From UBA5794 sp963714375 (GTDB taxonomy: Bacteria > Actinomycetota > Acidimicrobiia > Spongiisociales > UBA5794): a stretch of 64,000 nucleotides of DNA. Below are positions 36,205 through 44,638 of this stretch, one piece after another. A program made the position numbers and the translations under genes. The notes beneath the pieces are model-generated. The model saw only the letters and a list, made by a program, of their open reading frames with translations, was not told where the DNA came from and did no database searches. The first letter of the stretch is position 1. Each line of letters starts with the position of its first letter. The DNA lies in NCBI GenBank assembly GCA_963714375.1, contig CAVQOG010000002.1, forward strand, positions 1 through 64,000. The letters run 5' to 3'.

Positions 36205-36741
36205 CTAGACCAAGTTGCTCGCGAAAGCGTCAATCTCGACCTGGGACCTGAGACGAACCCAATCCATGTGCGACCACCGTTCGTCGCTCATCGCCGCCTC
36301 GTACCGTTCTCGTGTCGGGTGGTACCGCGTCCATGTCCACACGAGCAGGTTCTCCTCAGGGTCCCGACTGATCAGGTTCCTCCATGACTCGGTATTCCCG
36401 TTCCAGAGCTCCTCGCCGGTCACCGCACGCCTGAGACTTCGCGCGGTTACTCGCCGCATCGTTGTCGTGCGAGGGAGGTCAAGCCACACGACCGTGTCAG
36501 CACGGTCCCAGATCAGGTCCTGGACCCCGGTGCGGGTGTAGTTGCCGTCGACGACCCATGAGTCGGATTCGACCAAAGGCTGGACCACCGCTTGGAACTC
36601 GTCGTTGGACAGAGGCTCCCAATTCTGTTGGTGGAACAGCGAGTCAAGCTCGACATGTGGCAACGCGAGCCGAGACGCAACGGCGCGCGCAAGTGTGGTC
36701 TTCCCTGATCCCGAGCTTCCAATGATGGATATTCGCTGCAT
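36205..36741 (-). CDS. Adenylate-kinase-like P-loop protein (FlaR/topology-modulation type)
   Basis: The protein has 178 residues. The Walker A loop IIGSSGSGKTTLARAVASRL is at the N terminus, followed by LPHVELDSLFHQQNW, VVDGNYTRTGVQDLIWDRADTVVWLDLPR, and an Arg-rich lid region (RRVTARSLRRAVTGEELWNGN). This matches the small adenylate-kinase-like ATPases once called DNA topology modulation protein FlaR. The substrate is unknown. It is convergent with the selenoprotein gene. Confidence 0.85.
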   Translation of the reverse strand: MQRISIIGSSGSGKTTLARAVASRLALPHVELDSLFHQQNWEPLSNDEFQAVVQPLVESDSWVVDGNYTRTGVQDLIWDRADTVVWLDLPRTTTMRRVTARSLRRAVTGEELWNGNTESWRNLISRDPEENLLVWTWTRYHPTRERYEAAMSDERWSHMDWVRLRSQVEIDAFASNLV

Positions 36742-36760
36742 GGGCGAACCATATGCAGGG

Positions 36761-36812
36761 TTCGGTCATCGGTCATCGGTCATCTGACGTCAGACGTCTG
36801 ACGTCTGACTAC
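36761..36812. repeat. Family B microsatellite between two genes
   Basis: TTCGGTCATCGGTCATCGG is followed by CATCTGACGTCAGACGTCTG and ACGTCTGACTACCGG, with overlapping palindromes CTGACGTCAG and CAGACGTCTG. These are the same words that flank the hairpins at 31861, 33136 and 63895. The tract overlaps the last bases of the DUF1801 gene. Confidence 0.65.
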
Positions 36813-37255
36813 CGGATACCTCTGGCCTTTTCGTAGACCTCAATGAAATCGTCAGGTCGCAACGACGCAATAGTGTCGCCGATGAGATCGACAGGAAGAT
36901 CGTCCAGTTTCTTGAAGCGAACGCACGATTTCCCCATGTCGAGCTTCCTCCCTGTCGCGCGATAGGCCTCGCGGAATGCCTCACGCGTGTCATCGTCTGC
37001 GTACACACCGCTGAGGTAAACCGCCATGTGGTTCTTCTGGCTTGCGAGCGCTGCGTACATCAGAGGCTTCCCGTTGTAGGTATCTGGATAGAACGACAAC
37101 GGAACTTCGTACGAGATCATGCCCCAGTTCATCGCCTCGGTATAGCCCTCAGGGAGACTCGCAACGATCGCATCACGCACCGTCTCGATCGCCTCGCGCC
37201 GATCATCGGGCAGCCGCACAAGGTATTCCTCGACCGATAGAGCATCAGACTGCAT
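36809..37255 (-). CDS. DUF1801 family protein
   Basis: The protein has 148 residues. The pattern VEEYLVRLPDDRREAIETVRDAI, EAMNWGMISYEVP, PLMYAALASQKNHMAVYLSGVY and GKSCVRFKKLDDLPVDLIGDTI fits the DUF1801 (YdhG-like) fold. The family may bind small ligands; function is not established. It lies 20 bp after aconitase on the same strand and may share its transcript. Confidence 0.85.
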   Translation of the reverse strand: MQSDALSVEEYLVRLPDDRREAIETVRDAIVASLPEGYTEAMNWGMISYEVPLSFYPDTYNGKPLMYAALASQKNHMAVYLSGVYADDDTREAFREAYRATGRKLDMGKSCVRFKKLDDLPVDLIGDTIASLRPDDFIEVYEKARGIR

Positions 37256-37275
37256 GGCCAGAAACTAGCCGGTTT

Positions 37276-39948
37276 CTACTGAGCCATTTGGCGGAGAACC
37301 ATGTGGAGGATGCCGCCGTGTCGAAGGTAGTCCACCTCGATTGGGGTATCGCACCGAGCTGTCGCGATGAAATCAACGACCGTTCCATCGGACTTGGTCG
37401 CGCTCACCGTGATCTCCTGACGAGGCACGAGCGAATCATCCACGGCGATATCGAAGGTTTCCGTACCATCCAGACCGAGAGATTCAGCGTTCTGGCCCTC
37501 GGCGAAGGTCAATGGCAGAACACCCATCATCACAAGGTTGGATCGATGAATCCGTTCATAGCTCTCGGCAATCACTGCCTTCACCCCGAGGAGGAACGTT
37601 CCCTTTGCTGCCCAGTCACGCGATGACCCCATTCCGTAGTCGCCGCCAGCGAGCACGACAAGCGGTGTCTTGGCTTCGGCGTAGTTGAGGCTGGCGTCGT
37701 ACACGGAACGAACCGCGCCGTCGGTGAAATCCGTGGTCCATCCTCCCTCAGTTCCAGGTGCGAGTTGGTTGCGAACTCTGATGTTTGCGAACGTCCCTCG
37801 TGTCATGACGCGGTCGTTGCCGCGGCGCGATCCATACGAGTTGAACAGCCGTTGTTCGACGCCTGCGTCGCTGAGGAACTGTCCTGCGGGTGTATCGGGC
37901 CCGATCGCTCCTGCCGGACTGATGTGATCGGTCGTTATCGAATCACCAAGCTTGAGGAGAACCCTGGCGCCGGTGATGGGAAGGATCGGTGTCGGATCCG
38001 GGCCGAGATCCCTGAAGAAGGGCGGCTCCTGGATGTAGGTGGATGCGGGCTGCCAATCAAAGAGCGCGCCACCGGTATCCGCGATCGCCCGCCATTGCGC
38101 CGACCCCTCGAAGACAGCCCCGTATTCGCGGGCGAATTGCTCTGTTTCGAGCGAATCGCGGATCGTTGTGACAATCTCTTCCTGCGTCGGCCAGATATCT
38201 CGCAGGTACACATCTTCGCCATCACCGTCGATGCCGATTGGATCCTTCGTCAGGTCAATATCGACCGTACCTGCAATGGCGTATGCCACGACGAGTGGTG
38301 GGCTTGCCAGGTAGTTGGCCCGCACGTCGGGGCTGATGCGTCCTTCGAAGTTTCGGTTACCCGACAGAACCGATGTAGCGACAATGTCGTTGTCGTGGAT
38401 TGCCTTGCTGATGGCCGGCGGAAGTGGGCCGGAGTTGCCGATACAGGTCGTACAGCCGTATCCGACGGTATAGAAGCCAAGGGCTTCGAGATCCTCCATC
38501 AAGCCCGACTTCGTGAGGTAGTCGGTCACGACCTTCGAACCCGGTGCCAGCGACGTCTTTACCCATGGTTTGCGGCGGAGGCCCCTCTTGCGTGCGTTTC
38601 GGGCAACGATCCCTGCCCCAACCATGACCTCGGGGTTCGATGTGTTGGTACAGGAGGTGATAGCTGCGATGACCACATCTCCGTCGGAGAGATCGAAGGT
38701 TTCTCCGTTGCCCTGGACTCCGGTCGCCACACGCGACCCGACGCCGTCGGGACGCAACTGACCATCGATGTCGATGTGCCATTGCTGTTTCATCTGTGTC
38801 AGCTCGATACGATCCTGCGGGCGCTTCGGACCGGCAAGCGACGCGACCACCGTTGACATGTCAAGTTCGAGATGTGAGCTGTACGTGATCTCACGAGAAT
38901 CCTCACGCCACATGCCCTGCATCTTGCAGTACTGCTCAACCGTCGCGATGAGTTCCTCTGACCGTCCTGACAATCGCATGTAGTCGAGCGTGCGGTCATC
39001 AACGGGAAAGAACCCGACGGTGGCTCCATATTCGGGGGCCATGTTTGCGATGGTTGCCCGATTTGCAACAGGCATCTCCGAAAGACCAGGGCCGTAGAAT
39101 TCGACGAACTTTCCAACTACGCCGTGAGCGCGGAGCATCTCGGTGACAACAAGGACGAGGTCAGTCGCCGTCGTACCGTCCGGAAGTGCCCCGGTCAGCT
39201 TGAAACCGACCACTTCTGGAAGCAGCATGTAGATCGGCTGGCCGACCATGACCGCTTCGGCTTCGATCCCCCCGACTCCCCATCCGACGACACCGAGACC
39301 GTTGATCATGGTTGTGTGGCTGTCCGTTCCAACGAGCGAATCCGGGTAAAGCATTCCATTGCTGTCCCACACGACCTTTGCGAGGTATTCGAGGTTGACC
39401 TGATGGACGATGCCGGTGGCAGGAGGAACAACCGAGAAGTTGTCGAATGCCGACTTTCCCCACTTGAGGAACTCGTAGCGTTCACGGTTTCGTTCGAACT
39501 CAAGGTCAGAGTTGATCCCGAGAGCATCGGGTGTGTTGAAGGAATCAACCTGGACGGAATGGTCAATGACCAAGTCGACAGGTACCAACGGATTGACTTT
39601 GTCTGCTGCCGATTCGTCGCCGGTCATACGAACGATTGCCGAGCGCATTGCGGCGAGGTCCACGACGGATGGAACACCCGTGAAATCCTGGAGAACGACC
39701 CGTCCTGGCTTGAAGGCGATCTCCTGGATCCCGACCTTGGATGCGTCATACTGGGCAACAGCGGTGACGTCCTCGTCGCCAACGACGCGTCCGTCGTGAT
39801 TGCGGAGAACGGATTCGAGCAGCACCTTGATCGAGTACGGGAGAGCATCGATGTCACCCATGTCCTTCAGAGCATCGAGGCGATAAACCGTTCGCTCACC
39901 GAGCGGCGTGTCGACGGTCGCTTTGGCTGAAAAGGGGTCGTGGCTCAC
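37276..39948 (-). CDS. acnA: Aconitate hydratase A
   Basis: The protein has 890 residues, full length for AcnA/IRP-type aconitase. It converts citrate to isocitrate in the TCA cycle. The [4Fe-4S] ligands are Cys433 (TSCTNTSNP), Cys499 and Cys502 (GYGCTTCIGNSGPL). GTDSHTTMINGLGV and the swivel-domain GDYGMGSSRDWAAKG are present. The GTG start at 39948 has GAGG five bases upstream. The 270-bp gap to the divergent TlpA-like gene must hold both promoters. Confidence 0.97.
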   Translation of the reverse strand: MSHDPFSAKATVDTPLGERTVYRLDALKDMGDIDALPYSIKVLLESVLRNHDGRVVGDEDVTAVAQYDASKVGIQEIAFKPGRVVLQDFTGVPSVVDLAAMRSAIVRMTGDESAADKVNPLVPVDLVIDHSVQVDSFNTPDALGINSDLEFERNRERYEFLKWGKSAFDNFSVVPPATGIVHQVNLEYLAKVVWDSNGMLYPDSLVGTDSHTTMINGLGVVGWGVGGIEAEAVMVGQPIYMLLPEVVGFKLTGALPDGTTATDLVLVVTEMLRAHGVVGKFVEFYGPGLSEMPVANRATIANMAPEYGATVGFFPVDDRTLDYMRLSGRSEELIATVEQYCKMQGMWREDSREITYSSHLELDMSTVVASLAGPKRPQDRIELTQMKQQWHIDIDGQLRPDGVGSRVATGVQGNGETFDLSDGDVVIAAITSCTNTSNPEVMVGAGIVARNARKRGLRRKPWVKTSLAPGSKVVTDYLTKSGLMEDLEALGFYTVGYGCTTCIGNSGPLPPAISKAIHDNDIVATSVLSGNRNFEGRISPDVRANYLASPPLVVAYAIAGTVDIDLTKDPIGIDGDGEDVYLRDIWPTQEEIVTTIRDSLETEQFAREYGAVFEGSAQWRAIADTGGALFDWQPASTYIQEPPFFRDLGPDPTPILPITGARVLLKLGDSITTDHISPAGAIGPDTPAGQFLSDAGVEQRLFNSYGSRRGNDRVMTRGTFANIRVRNQLAPGTEGGWTTDFTDGAVRSVYDASLNYAEAKTPLVVLAGGDYGMGSSRDWAAKGTFLLGVKAVIAESYERIHRSNLVMMGVLPLTFAEGQNAESLGLDGTETFDIAVDDSLVPRQEITVSATKSDGTVVDFIATARCDTPIEVDYLRHGGILHMVLRQMAQ

Positions 39949-40219
39949 AGTGTCCTCTTCCTGTTCGTGTGTGCGGTATTTGTGTTCAGCTTGCAAGACT
40001 AGGGGGTGTCTGCGGACGAATTCGGGGGGCAAGAAAACGCGATGTTTCGCCTTTCGCGAACTCTTGTGATAATCCACCCGACCCAGCTCTAGCAGGACTC
40101 CAGCGAAGCAAGATTCCCGTTGTCACGCCGCGTGGAATACGACGAGCCGGATTCCCAAGGATCCTGGCAGAGCCTGGTTTCGGTCGTTCTAACCGGAGTG
40201 CAGTCCTACCGTTGCAGCC

Positions 40220-40738
40220 ATGAGAAAACGACCACATCAGCGCAGCGCTCTGCTCGTGCCCGTCGCTGCCCTGCTCCTGGTGGTCTCCGCGTGCTCGTCC
40301 GATACTGCCGATGAGCCTTCGGACCTCGAACTTGCTCCGGACTTCGCTGTGCCAACGGCTGACGGCGGAACGTTCAGTATTGATGGGCACATTGCAACGG
40401 ATGGTCGACCGATCTTCTTGAACCTGTGGGCATCGTGGTGCTTCCCATGCAGGGAGGAGATGCCAGCGATCGACGAAGCATCAAAGCTCAACCCCGATGT
40501 CGCGTTTGTCGGCGTTTCCGTCCAGGACACAATCAGTGATGCCCAAGAGTTCCTTCACGAAGTCCAGGTGTCGTACACGATTGGGTTCGACGAAGAGGGC
40601 ACCGTCGACAGCGAGTACCAGCCCCTCGGACTCCCAGCGTCATACATCATCTCAAGTGATGGCGTGATCCTCGAACGCATCTTCGGCAAGGTGACCGTCG
40701 ACGATCTGGCGGAGAAGTTCACAACCCACTTCGGATAG
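40220..40738 (+). CDS. TlpA-like thioredoxin-fold lipoprotein
   Basis: The protein has 172 residues. A lipoprotein signal peptide ends at the lipobox LVVSAC, with Cys25 as the lipidated residue. The thioredoxin-like domain has WCFPC at 73-77 after IFLNLWAS, and the cis-Pro loop is LGLPASYII. It should act outside the membrane as a reductase in the TlpA/ResA group, for example in cytochrome c or disulfide handling. It is divergent from acnA and followed by azlC. Confidence 0.92.
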   Translation: MRKRPHQRSALLVPVAALLLVVSACSSDTADEPSDLELAPDFAVPTADGGTFSIDGHIATDGRPIFLNLWASWCFPCREEMPAIDEASKLNPDVAFVGVSVQDTISDAQEFLHEVQVSYTIGFDEEGTVDSEYQPLGLPASYIISSDGVILERIFGKVTVDDLAEKFTTHFG

Positions 40739-40804
40739 CGTTGCCGGACGTGAGCATCGCCTCCTTGCGGTAGCGTGGTCTGTTCGAACAACAGGTAGGG
40801 CCTT

Positions 40805-41494
40805 GTGACAACGAAGATGGAACCGACATGGAAGGATGGGCTCCGAGATGTGTCACCCGTCATCATCGGTGTCGCTCCGTTCGGACTCATATTTGGAGTC
40901 ACTGCCGCAGCCGCGGACGTGGATCAACTCGCTGCATGGGCATCATCGTTCATCGTGTTCGCCGGAGCGAGCCAGCTCGCAATTGTTGGGGTGATGGGCA
41001 CCGGCGGTGCCGCAATCACAGCATTGCTCACCGCCATCGTCATCAACTCGCGACACCTCATGTACTCGGCGGATCTTGGGAGATACACATCGGATCTTCC
41101 GATCGGACTTCGCGCGCGCATGGCGTACATTTTGACCGATCAGGCGTATGCCATTACCGGCACTCGGTTCCCTGATCCGAATCAGACAGAAGGATTGCCT
41201 TCGTACTACTTCGGTGTTGCCCTCGGGCTGTGGACCACGTGGCAGATCACGACCACGACCGGGTTCCTTCTTGGTCAAGCCGTCCCTCCAGAGTGGAGAC
41301 TTGAATTCGCGATCCCAATGGTGTTCCTCACGTTGCTCGTGTTCTCTGTCAAGTCACTTCCCGGGGTCTTTGCCGCCGTCGTTGGGGGCACCGTTGCTCT
41401 CGCAACAATGCATCTGGACTATCAACTTGGCCTCATGTGCGGCGCGGTGGCTGGCGTCCTTGCCGGACTTGTTTCTGAGCGTTGGTTCGCGTGA
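40805..41494 (+). CDS. azlC: AzlC family branched-chain amino acid exporter, large subunit
   Basis: The protein has 229 residues and about six to seven membrane helices. GLRDVSPVIIGVAPFGLIFG, FAGASQLAIVGVMGTG and the conserved NSRHLMYSADL are family markers. The GTG at 40805 has AGGTAGGG upstream; an ATG four codons later is the alternative. With the overlapping small AzlD partner it forms a proton-linked exporter of branched-chain amino acids or analogues (family knowledge). Confidence 0.92.
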   Translation: MTTKMEPTWKDGLRDVSPVIIGVAPFGLIFGVTAAAADVDQLAAWASSFIVFAGASQLAIVGVMGTGGAAITALLTAIVINSRHLMYSADLGRYTSDLPIGLRARMAYILTDQAYAITGTRFPDPNQTEGLPSYYFGVALGLWTTWQITTTTGFLLGQAVPPEWRLEFAIPMVFLTLLVFSVKSLPGVFAAVVGGTVALATMHLDYQLGLMCGAVAGVLAGLVSERWFA

Positions 41495-41799
41495 CCATGT
41501 GGATCGTCGTCGTGCTTGCGGGAATCGCAACCTTCTCGATGCGGTTTTCCTTCATAGCCTTGTTCGGCATCGTTTCCGTACCACCGCTCCTCGAACGAGC
41601 ACTTCGCTATGTAGCCCCAGCCGTATTGGCGGCACTCACCGTGCCGGCGATCATGGCACCTGGGAGGATGCTTGATGTGACCAATCCGTTCATCCCAGCC
41701 GCCATCATCGGCGGACTTGCCGCGTGGTTCACGAAGAGCATCGGTGCGGCGATCGTGGTTGGATTACCGGCACTCTGGTTGATCCTCTGGCTGACATAG
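41491..41799 (+). CDS. azlD: AzlD family transporter, small subunit
   Basis: The protein has about 102 residues with four hydrophobic segments. MRFSFIALFG near the N terminus and LRYVAPAVLAALTVPAI are typical AzlD motifs. The GTG at 41491 overlaps the azlC TGA (GTGA), which couples the two subunits. An ATG two codons later is also possible. Confidence 0.9.
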   Translation: MTMWIVVVLAGIATFSMRFSFIALFGIVSVPPLLERALRYVAPAVLAALTVPAIMAPGRMLDVTNPFIPAAIIGGLAAWFTKSIGAAIVVGLPALWLILWLT

Positions 41800-41862
41800 G
41801 GCGCCGCACCGCCGCCAGCCTGGGTGGTTTGAACTTGAGTCGTTGGGTCCCGCTCCGTACCT

Positions 41863-41917
41863 CGTTCTTTGGGCTGTAACCCACCGTGACGGTGGGTTCA
41901 TACCCTGGGTACGCGGC
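41863..41917. repeat. Family A repeat (copy A3)
   Basis: This 55-base element reads CGTTCTTTGGGCTG, then a near-perfect hairpin (AACCCACCGT and ACGGTGGGTT, 41878-41898), then CATACCCTGGGTACGCGGC. Copy A4 at 51547 is the same in the opposite direction with about four differences, which fall in the left arm and centre of the hairpin. It lies between the convergent azlD and enoyl-CoA hydratase genes, where a two-way terminator would be useful. Confidence 0.8.
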
Positions 41918-41924
41918 AGGAGGG

Positions 41925-42692
41925 CTAGCGGGCCTTCCATTCAGGGGTGCGTTTGGTGAGGAAGGCGTCGACGCCTTCTGATGCATCCTCGGTCATCGCG
42001 ACCGCGGTCAACCCGATGTGGAGGTGGTCGAGCGCCGTATCGAAGTCCATGTCGGCAACCGCGTAGAAAGCCTCTTTGCCGAGAGCGAGTGCTGCCGAAG
42101 ACTTGGACTTCAGAACCTCAACGACGGCGGCTACCTCAGCGTCGAGTCCGTCGTCAGGCACCACCCGCGACACGATGCCAAGTTCAACGGCTTCCTCGGC
42201 GCTCACAATCCGACCGGTCATCATCATCTCGAGAAGGGCCTTCTGAGGAACGATCGGCATCAGGACCGCAGAGATCATCATCGGCCACAATCCGAGGTCG
42301 ATTTCAGGCGTGCCGAATTTGGCACTCTCCGCTGCGATGACGATGTCGCAGGCCGCTGCAATGCCGAACCCGCCACCGAGTGCTACGCCATTGATCCTGC
42401 CAACGATCGGTCTGGGGTTGCGACGCATTGCACGCAGCACATCTGCAAGGGCACCGCGCGCTTGGTGACCGGCAAGTGGATTGTCGACGAAGCCACCTTG
42501 GAGATCACCCCCGGCTGAGAAGGCACGATCTCCCGCCCCCGTCACAACCACAACCTGCACGTCGGGGTCGACACCCGAACGCGAAACGGCGTCTGCAAGC
42601 GCGGTCATCTCAGCATTCGAGAGCGGATTACGCCTCTCGGGATCATCGATGGTGATCGCCGCAACACCATCCGTGACCTCATACCTGATCAC
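41925..42692 (-). CDS. Enoyl-CoA hydratase/isomerase family protein
   Basis: The protein has 255 residues. The GTG at 42692 is chosen because AAGGAG sits five bases upstream; the open frame runs further without support. Crotonase-fold signs are GDRAFSAGGDLQGGF (oxyanion hole and CoA loop), RPIVGRINGVALGGGFGIAAACDIVIAAESAKFGTPEIDLGLWP, and ALDHLHIGLTAVAMTEDASEGVDAFLTKRTPEW. The Glu pair of true hydratases is not clearly complete, so hydratase or isomerase activity is open. It is likely in fatty-acid or amino-acid breakdown. Confidence 0.92.
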   Translation of the reverse strand: MIRYEVTDGVAAITIDDPERRNPLSNAEMTALADAVSRSGVDPDVQVVVVTGAGDRAFSAGGDLQGGFVDNPLAGHQARGALADVLRAMRRNPRPIVGRINGVALGGGFGIAAACDIVIAAESAKFGTPEIDLGLWPMMISAVLMPIVPQKALLEMMMTGRIVSAEEAVELGIVSRVVPDDGLDAEVAAVVEVLKSKSSAALALGKEAFYAVADMDFDTALDHLHIGLTAVAMTEDASEGVDAFLTKRTPEWKAR

Positions 42693-42794
42693 ATTCGCTC
42701 CTTGGTCCGCCGTGCACCGCACGCTAGACCACTGGTCGCTCGCGGCGGCGAATCCTGACAATGCCGAAGTTGGTGCCACGGCTATCGTGAGGCC

Positions 42795-43355
42795 ATGCAG
42801 TGGATGGCACTTGTTTTGATCATTTCGATCGCTGTTGGGTATCTGCGTGGCGGGAAACTCCGGAACCTGACAGAGATACGAGTCACCATGTGGTGGCTAC
42901 TGCCCCTTGGGTTCATCATCCTCGCGGCATCGGGGTTGGTTCCCTTCGACCAGAACGAACTCGCTGTCTCACTGGTCCTCATTTCGTACCTGCCACTCCT
43001 CCTCTTCATCTGGCTCAACCGTGATCTGCCTGGTCTCTGGCTTGCCGGGCTCGGGATCCTCATGAACTTCACGGTCATTGCCCTCAACGGAGGAATGCCC
43101 GTGCTGGTCGAGGCCGCTGGGATCGCAGGGAACACTGGTGACCTGGTGCTCGATGCCAAGCATGTGCTGCTCACCGAAGGGACCCGATTGCCGTTCCTTG
43201 CCGATGTGATTCCACTGCCATCGGCTGTGTTATCACTTGGGGATGTGTTTCTTGCGATCGGGACCGGAGTGTTCCTTGAGGATCAGATGCGCCAACCATT
43301 GAGTCTTTTCTCACACGGCGTCCAAGGTGTCCCCGGCTCAGCGTCGAAGTCGTAG
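42795..43355 (+). CDS. DUF5317 family membrane protein
   Basis: The protein has 186 residues. It has four to five hydrophobic segments, GYLRGGKLRNL near the start, and LGILMNFTVIALNGGMPV, a mark of DUF5317. A soluble loop (LVLDAKHVLLTEGTRLPFLADVIPLP) precedes the last helix. The family is of unknown function. It is convergent with the HD-domain gene. Confidence 0.8.
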   Translation: MQWMALVLIISIAVGYLRGGKLRNLTEIRVTMWWLLPLGFIILAASGLVPFDQNELAVSLVLISYLPLLLFIWLNRDLPGLWLAGLGILMNFTVIALNGGMPVLVEAAGIAGNTGDLVLDAKHVLLTEGTRLPFLADVIPLPSAVLSLGDVFLAIGTGVFLEDQMRQPLSLFSHGVQGVPGSASKS

Positions 43356-43399
43356 AGGTCAGCGCCGGACTTCGGTCATCGGTTGTCGGTCTCGACCGA

Positions 43400-44638
43400 C
43401 TAAAACGTGATTTCGCCTCGGAAGACGAGAACGCGGCGAAGCGAGGATCCAACGTGTGGATCGTATTCGTAGGCAGACCCCTGGTGGATACGCTCAAGCG
43501 ACTCAATCGGCGAGAGACCCATCTCGGTTCGCGCATTGTCATACGCGCTGGCGACCTTGATGATCTTCGATTCGATCGGGATCTCAGGATCCACCTCGAC
43601 TCCGGGCGAACGGTAGGGGCGATGCTGCTGAGCGACGAGGGTCGATACGTGCTCGAGGTACGGTGCCTCGGCGATGATCTGTGAACCCCATCGGGCAATG
43701 TCTTCATCGGTGTAGCCAGCCTTGACGATCGCTGGTTCGTTCAGCGTGATACGACCGACGTCGTGCATCAGCGCCGCGTACTCAAGCTCCATGACCTCGT
43801 TGGGGTGAAGCCCCATTTCCTGTGCGATGGCTACGGCGAGATCAGCAGTTCGTGTTGAATGTCCCGACGGCGCAAGTCCAGCAACCTCGGGGATCTGGGC
43901 GAGAGCGCGAATCGTTTGTCCGTAGGTGACGCGGGTCGAGTGGTAACGCTCAAACGCCAGATGACCAAAGGCGTACGGAAGGATCGCAACGGCGAAGGCC
44001 CACGCTCCCATGAGCGGCCATGTCAGACCGAACAGCGCGCCAGCCGCGAAGATGGAAACGACGACGGCCCAATCCTCGAGGGCGAGAAGCCAGAGGTACC
44101 GCCCCGCAAGATCACTTCGCTCCAAGCCCACGAATGCTGCCACGAGCGCCCTGATGACGAACCACACCGTGCCGGCTACCGACACACTTGCAACGATTGT
44201 CCATGACGGGTCGAACGAGTGTTGGTCCGCGAGCGCCTGGAACGCTACGAGATAGGAGATCGCGTAGGCTGCCATCCCAACCGCATCAGTCAGGAAATCG
44301 CCATCGGAGCGACGGATCGTCCGAGAGAGACCACGCTCGACCAGCCCGGTGGCAGCAAGGGCAAGACAGATGGCTGCACCGAGCGCGGCATGGTCCGACG
44401 CAACGATCGAGACACCAACAGCCGCCCCGATGCCGAGACTCAGACGTGACCCCGAAGGGGCCGGAACCGTGATGATGGACACAACGGTGATCGCCGTGGC
44501 CCAAACCAGGACAGGGACGAACCAATCGAAGAAGCTCACGTCGGTCTGACTGACACCAGAGGCCGTGAAAGCAACCGCACCGACCAGCAACCCAAACCAT
44601 GCCACGACGGTCAGTGTTCGAAGTCTGAGCTCAGCCAC
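43400..44638 (-). CDS. Membrane protein with degenerate HD-GYP domain
   Basis: The protein has 412 residues. The GTG at 44638 overlaps the end of the upstream HD-GYP gene by 8 bases. About nine hydrophobic segments fill residues 1-225, then an HD domain follows (HSTRTADLAVAIAQ, ALMHDVGRI). The GYP box of c-di-GMP phosphodiesterases is replaced: QQHRPYRSPG stands where HH-x4-GYP would be. HD metal ligands remain, so some phosphohydrolase activity is possible, but c-di-GMP cleavage is doubtful. It may be a divergent partner of the adjacent HD-GYP protein. Confidence 0.8.
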   Translation of the reverse strand: MAELRLRTLTVVAWFGLLVGAVAFTASGVSQTDVSFFDWFVPVLVWATAITVVSIITVPAPSGSRLSLGIGAAVGVSIVASDHAALGAAICLALAATGLVERGLSRTIRRSDGDFLTDAVGMAAYAISYLVAFQALADQHSFDPSWTIVASVSVAGTVWFVIRALVAAFVGLERSDLAGRYLWLLALEDWAVVVSIFAAGALFGLTWPLMGAWAFAVAILPYAFGHLAFERYHSTRVTYGQTIRALAQIPEVAGLAPSGHSTRTADLAVAIAQEMGLHPNEVMELEYAALMHDVGRITLNEPAIVKAGYTDEDIARWGSQIIAEAPYLEHVSTLVAQQHRPYRSPGVEVDPEIPIESKIIKVASAYDNARTEMGLSPIESLERIHQGSAYEYDPHVGSSLRRVLVFRGEITF